Assembly: GCA_031277795.1 (NCBI GenBank)
Contig: JAITLQ010000014.1
Location: 1 to 45,226 of the forward strand
Reading direction: 5' to 3'
Source: Arthrobacter sp.
Lineage (GTDB): Bacteria; Actinomycetota; Actinomycetes; Actinomycetales; Micrococcaceae
Length of the DNA: 45,226 nt
Part shown: in pieces, positions 45,121-45,226 of the stretch
Position numbering within the stretch: position 1 is the first letter of the stretch
How the letters are laid out: each line of letters begins with the position of its first letter
Translations under genes and position numbers: made by a program
Notes under the pieces: model-generated
Database searches by the model: none
What the model was told of the DNA's origin: nothing
What the model saw: only the letters and a program-made list of their open reading frames with translations

Positions 45121-45226
45121 TCACGACCTGCCAAACGCCAACGCAGGCGGGCGCGCACCCCCGGGGGGGCCCCCCCCCCCGGTGGCGGCGGGGTTCCGGG
45201 GCCCGCAGGCGGCGGCCACCCCCACG
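45121..45226. other. Window end with G/C homopolymer runs, no gene
   Basis: Runs of 5 C, 7 G and 11 C (about 45158-45180) are followed by GC-rich sequence without a recognisable gene or clean terminator. A homopolymer block like this is typical of low-quality or unresolved sequence at a contig edge, so coordinates near here are unreliable. Confidence 0.6.

Overview
The window is high-GC DNA with actinobacterial features: tightly coupled operons, TGATG and ATGA gene overlaps, frequent GTG starts, and long GC-rich hairpins between genes. The gene families and spacing suggest Micrococcales. I cannot name the genus from sequence alone. It begins inside the 3' end of an IS30-family element and ends in a G/C homopolymer tract, so it may be one whole contig bounded by assembly-breaking sequence.

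Left part (1-24 kb): a dispersed phenylacetate (paa) regulon. A leftward operon, paaA-B-C-D-E plus a PaaG-like isomerase (5009 to 163), encodes the phenylacetyl-CoA epoxidase and the next enzyme. A rightward group at 13.6-16.3 kb carries the PaaI thioesterase, PaaK phenylacetate-CoA ligase and a TetR-family repressor (PaaR type). A leftward bifunctional PaaZ lies at 21.8-23.9 kb. Three promoter regions (5.08, 13.58 and 23.95 kb) carry related copies of a 22-bp dyad that resembles the PaaR operator described in Corynebacterium, which ties the scattered units together. Genes for PaaF, PaaH and PaaJ are not in the window. Between the paa blocks lie a solo AbiEi/DUF559-type nuclease gene flanked by copies of one palindromic repeat, a GlnPQ-like amino-acid ABC transporter, a DUF2809-DUF4232 fusion membrane protein, oligopeptidase B, a small membrane protein, a TPP-dependent enzyme, methionine aminopeptidase, a 41-residue basic protein and a GNAT acetyltransferase.

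Middle (24-27 kb): a short-chain dehydrogenase, a small Cys-containing hypothetical protein and an ABC-F ATPase.

Right part (27.5-45.1 kb): an apparently coherent catabolic cluster. It holds two overlapping S10 serine carboxypeptidases without signal peptides, an M20D amidohydrolase, a complete Dpp/Opp-type peptide importer (with a fused permease-ATPase), an aldehyde dehydrogenase, a second TPP-dependent decarboxylase-type enzyme, a FadR-type GntR regulator, a Rieske oxygenase with its PDR-type reductase and a small HAD-like protein with degenerate motifs, and a HisC-like aromatic aminotransferase. Its intergenic regions are strikingly AT-rich and contain dyads.

A working model (inference): peptides or amino-acid conjugates are imported, hydrolysed in the cytosol by the S10 and M20D enzymes, transaminated, decarboxylated by the TPP enzyme and oxidised by the aldehyde dehydrogenase. 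If the amino acid is phenylalanine, the product is phenylacetate, the substrate of the paa genes in the same window. The Rieske pair would act on a further ring compound. No tRNA, rRNA or CRISPR array was seen.
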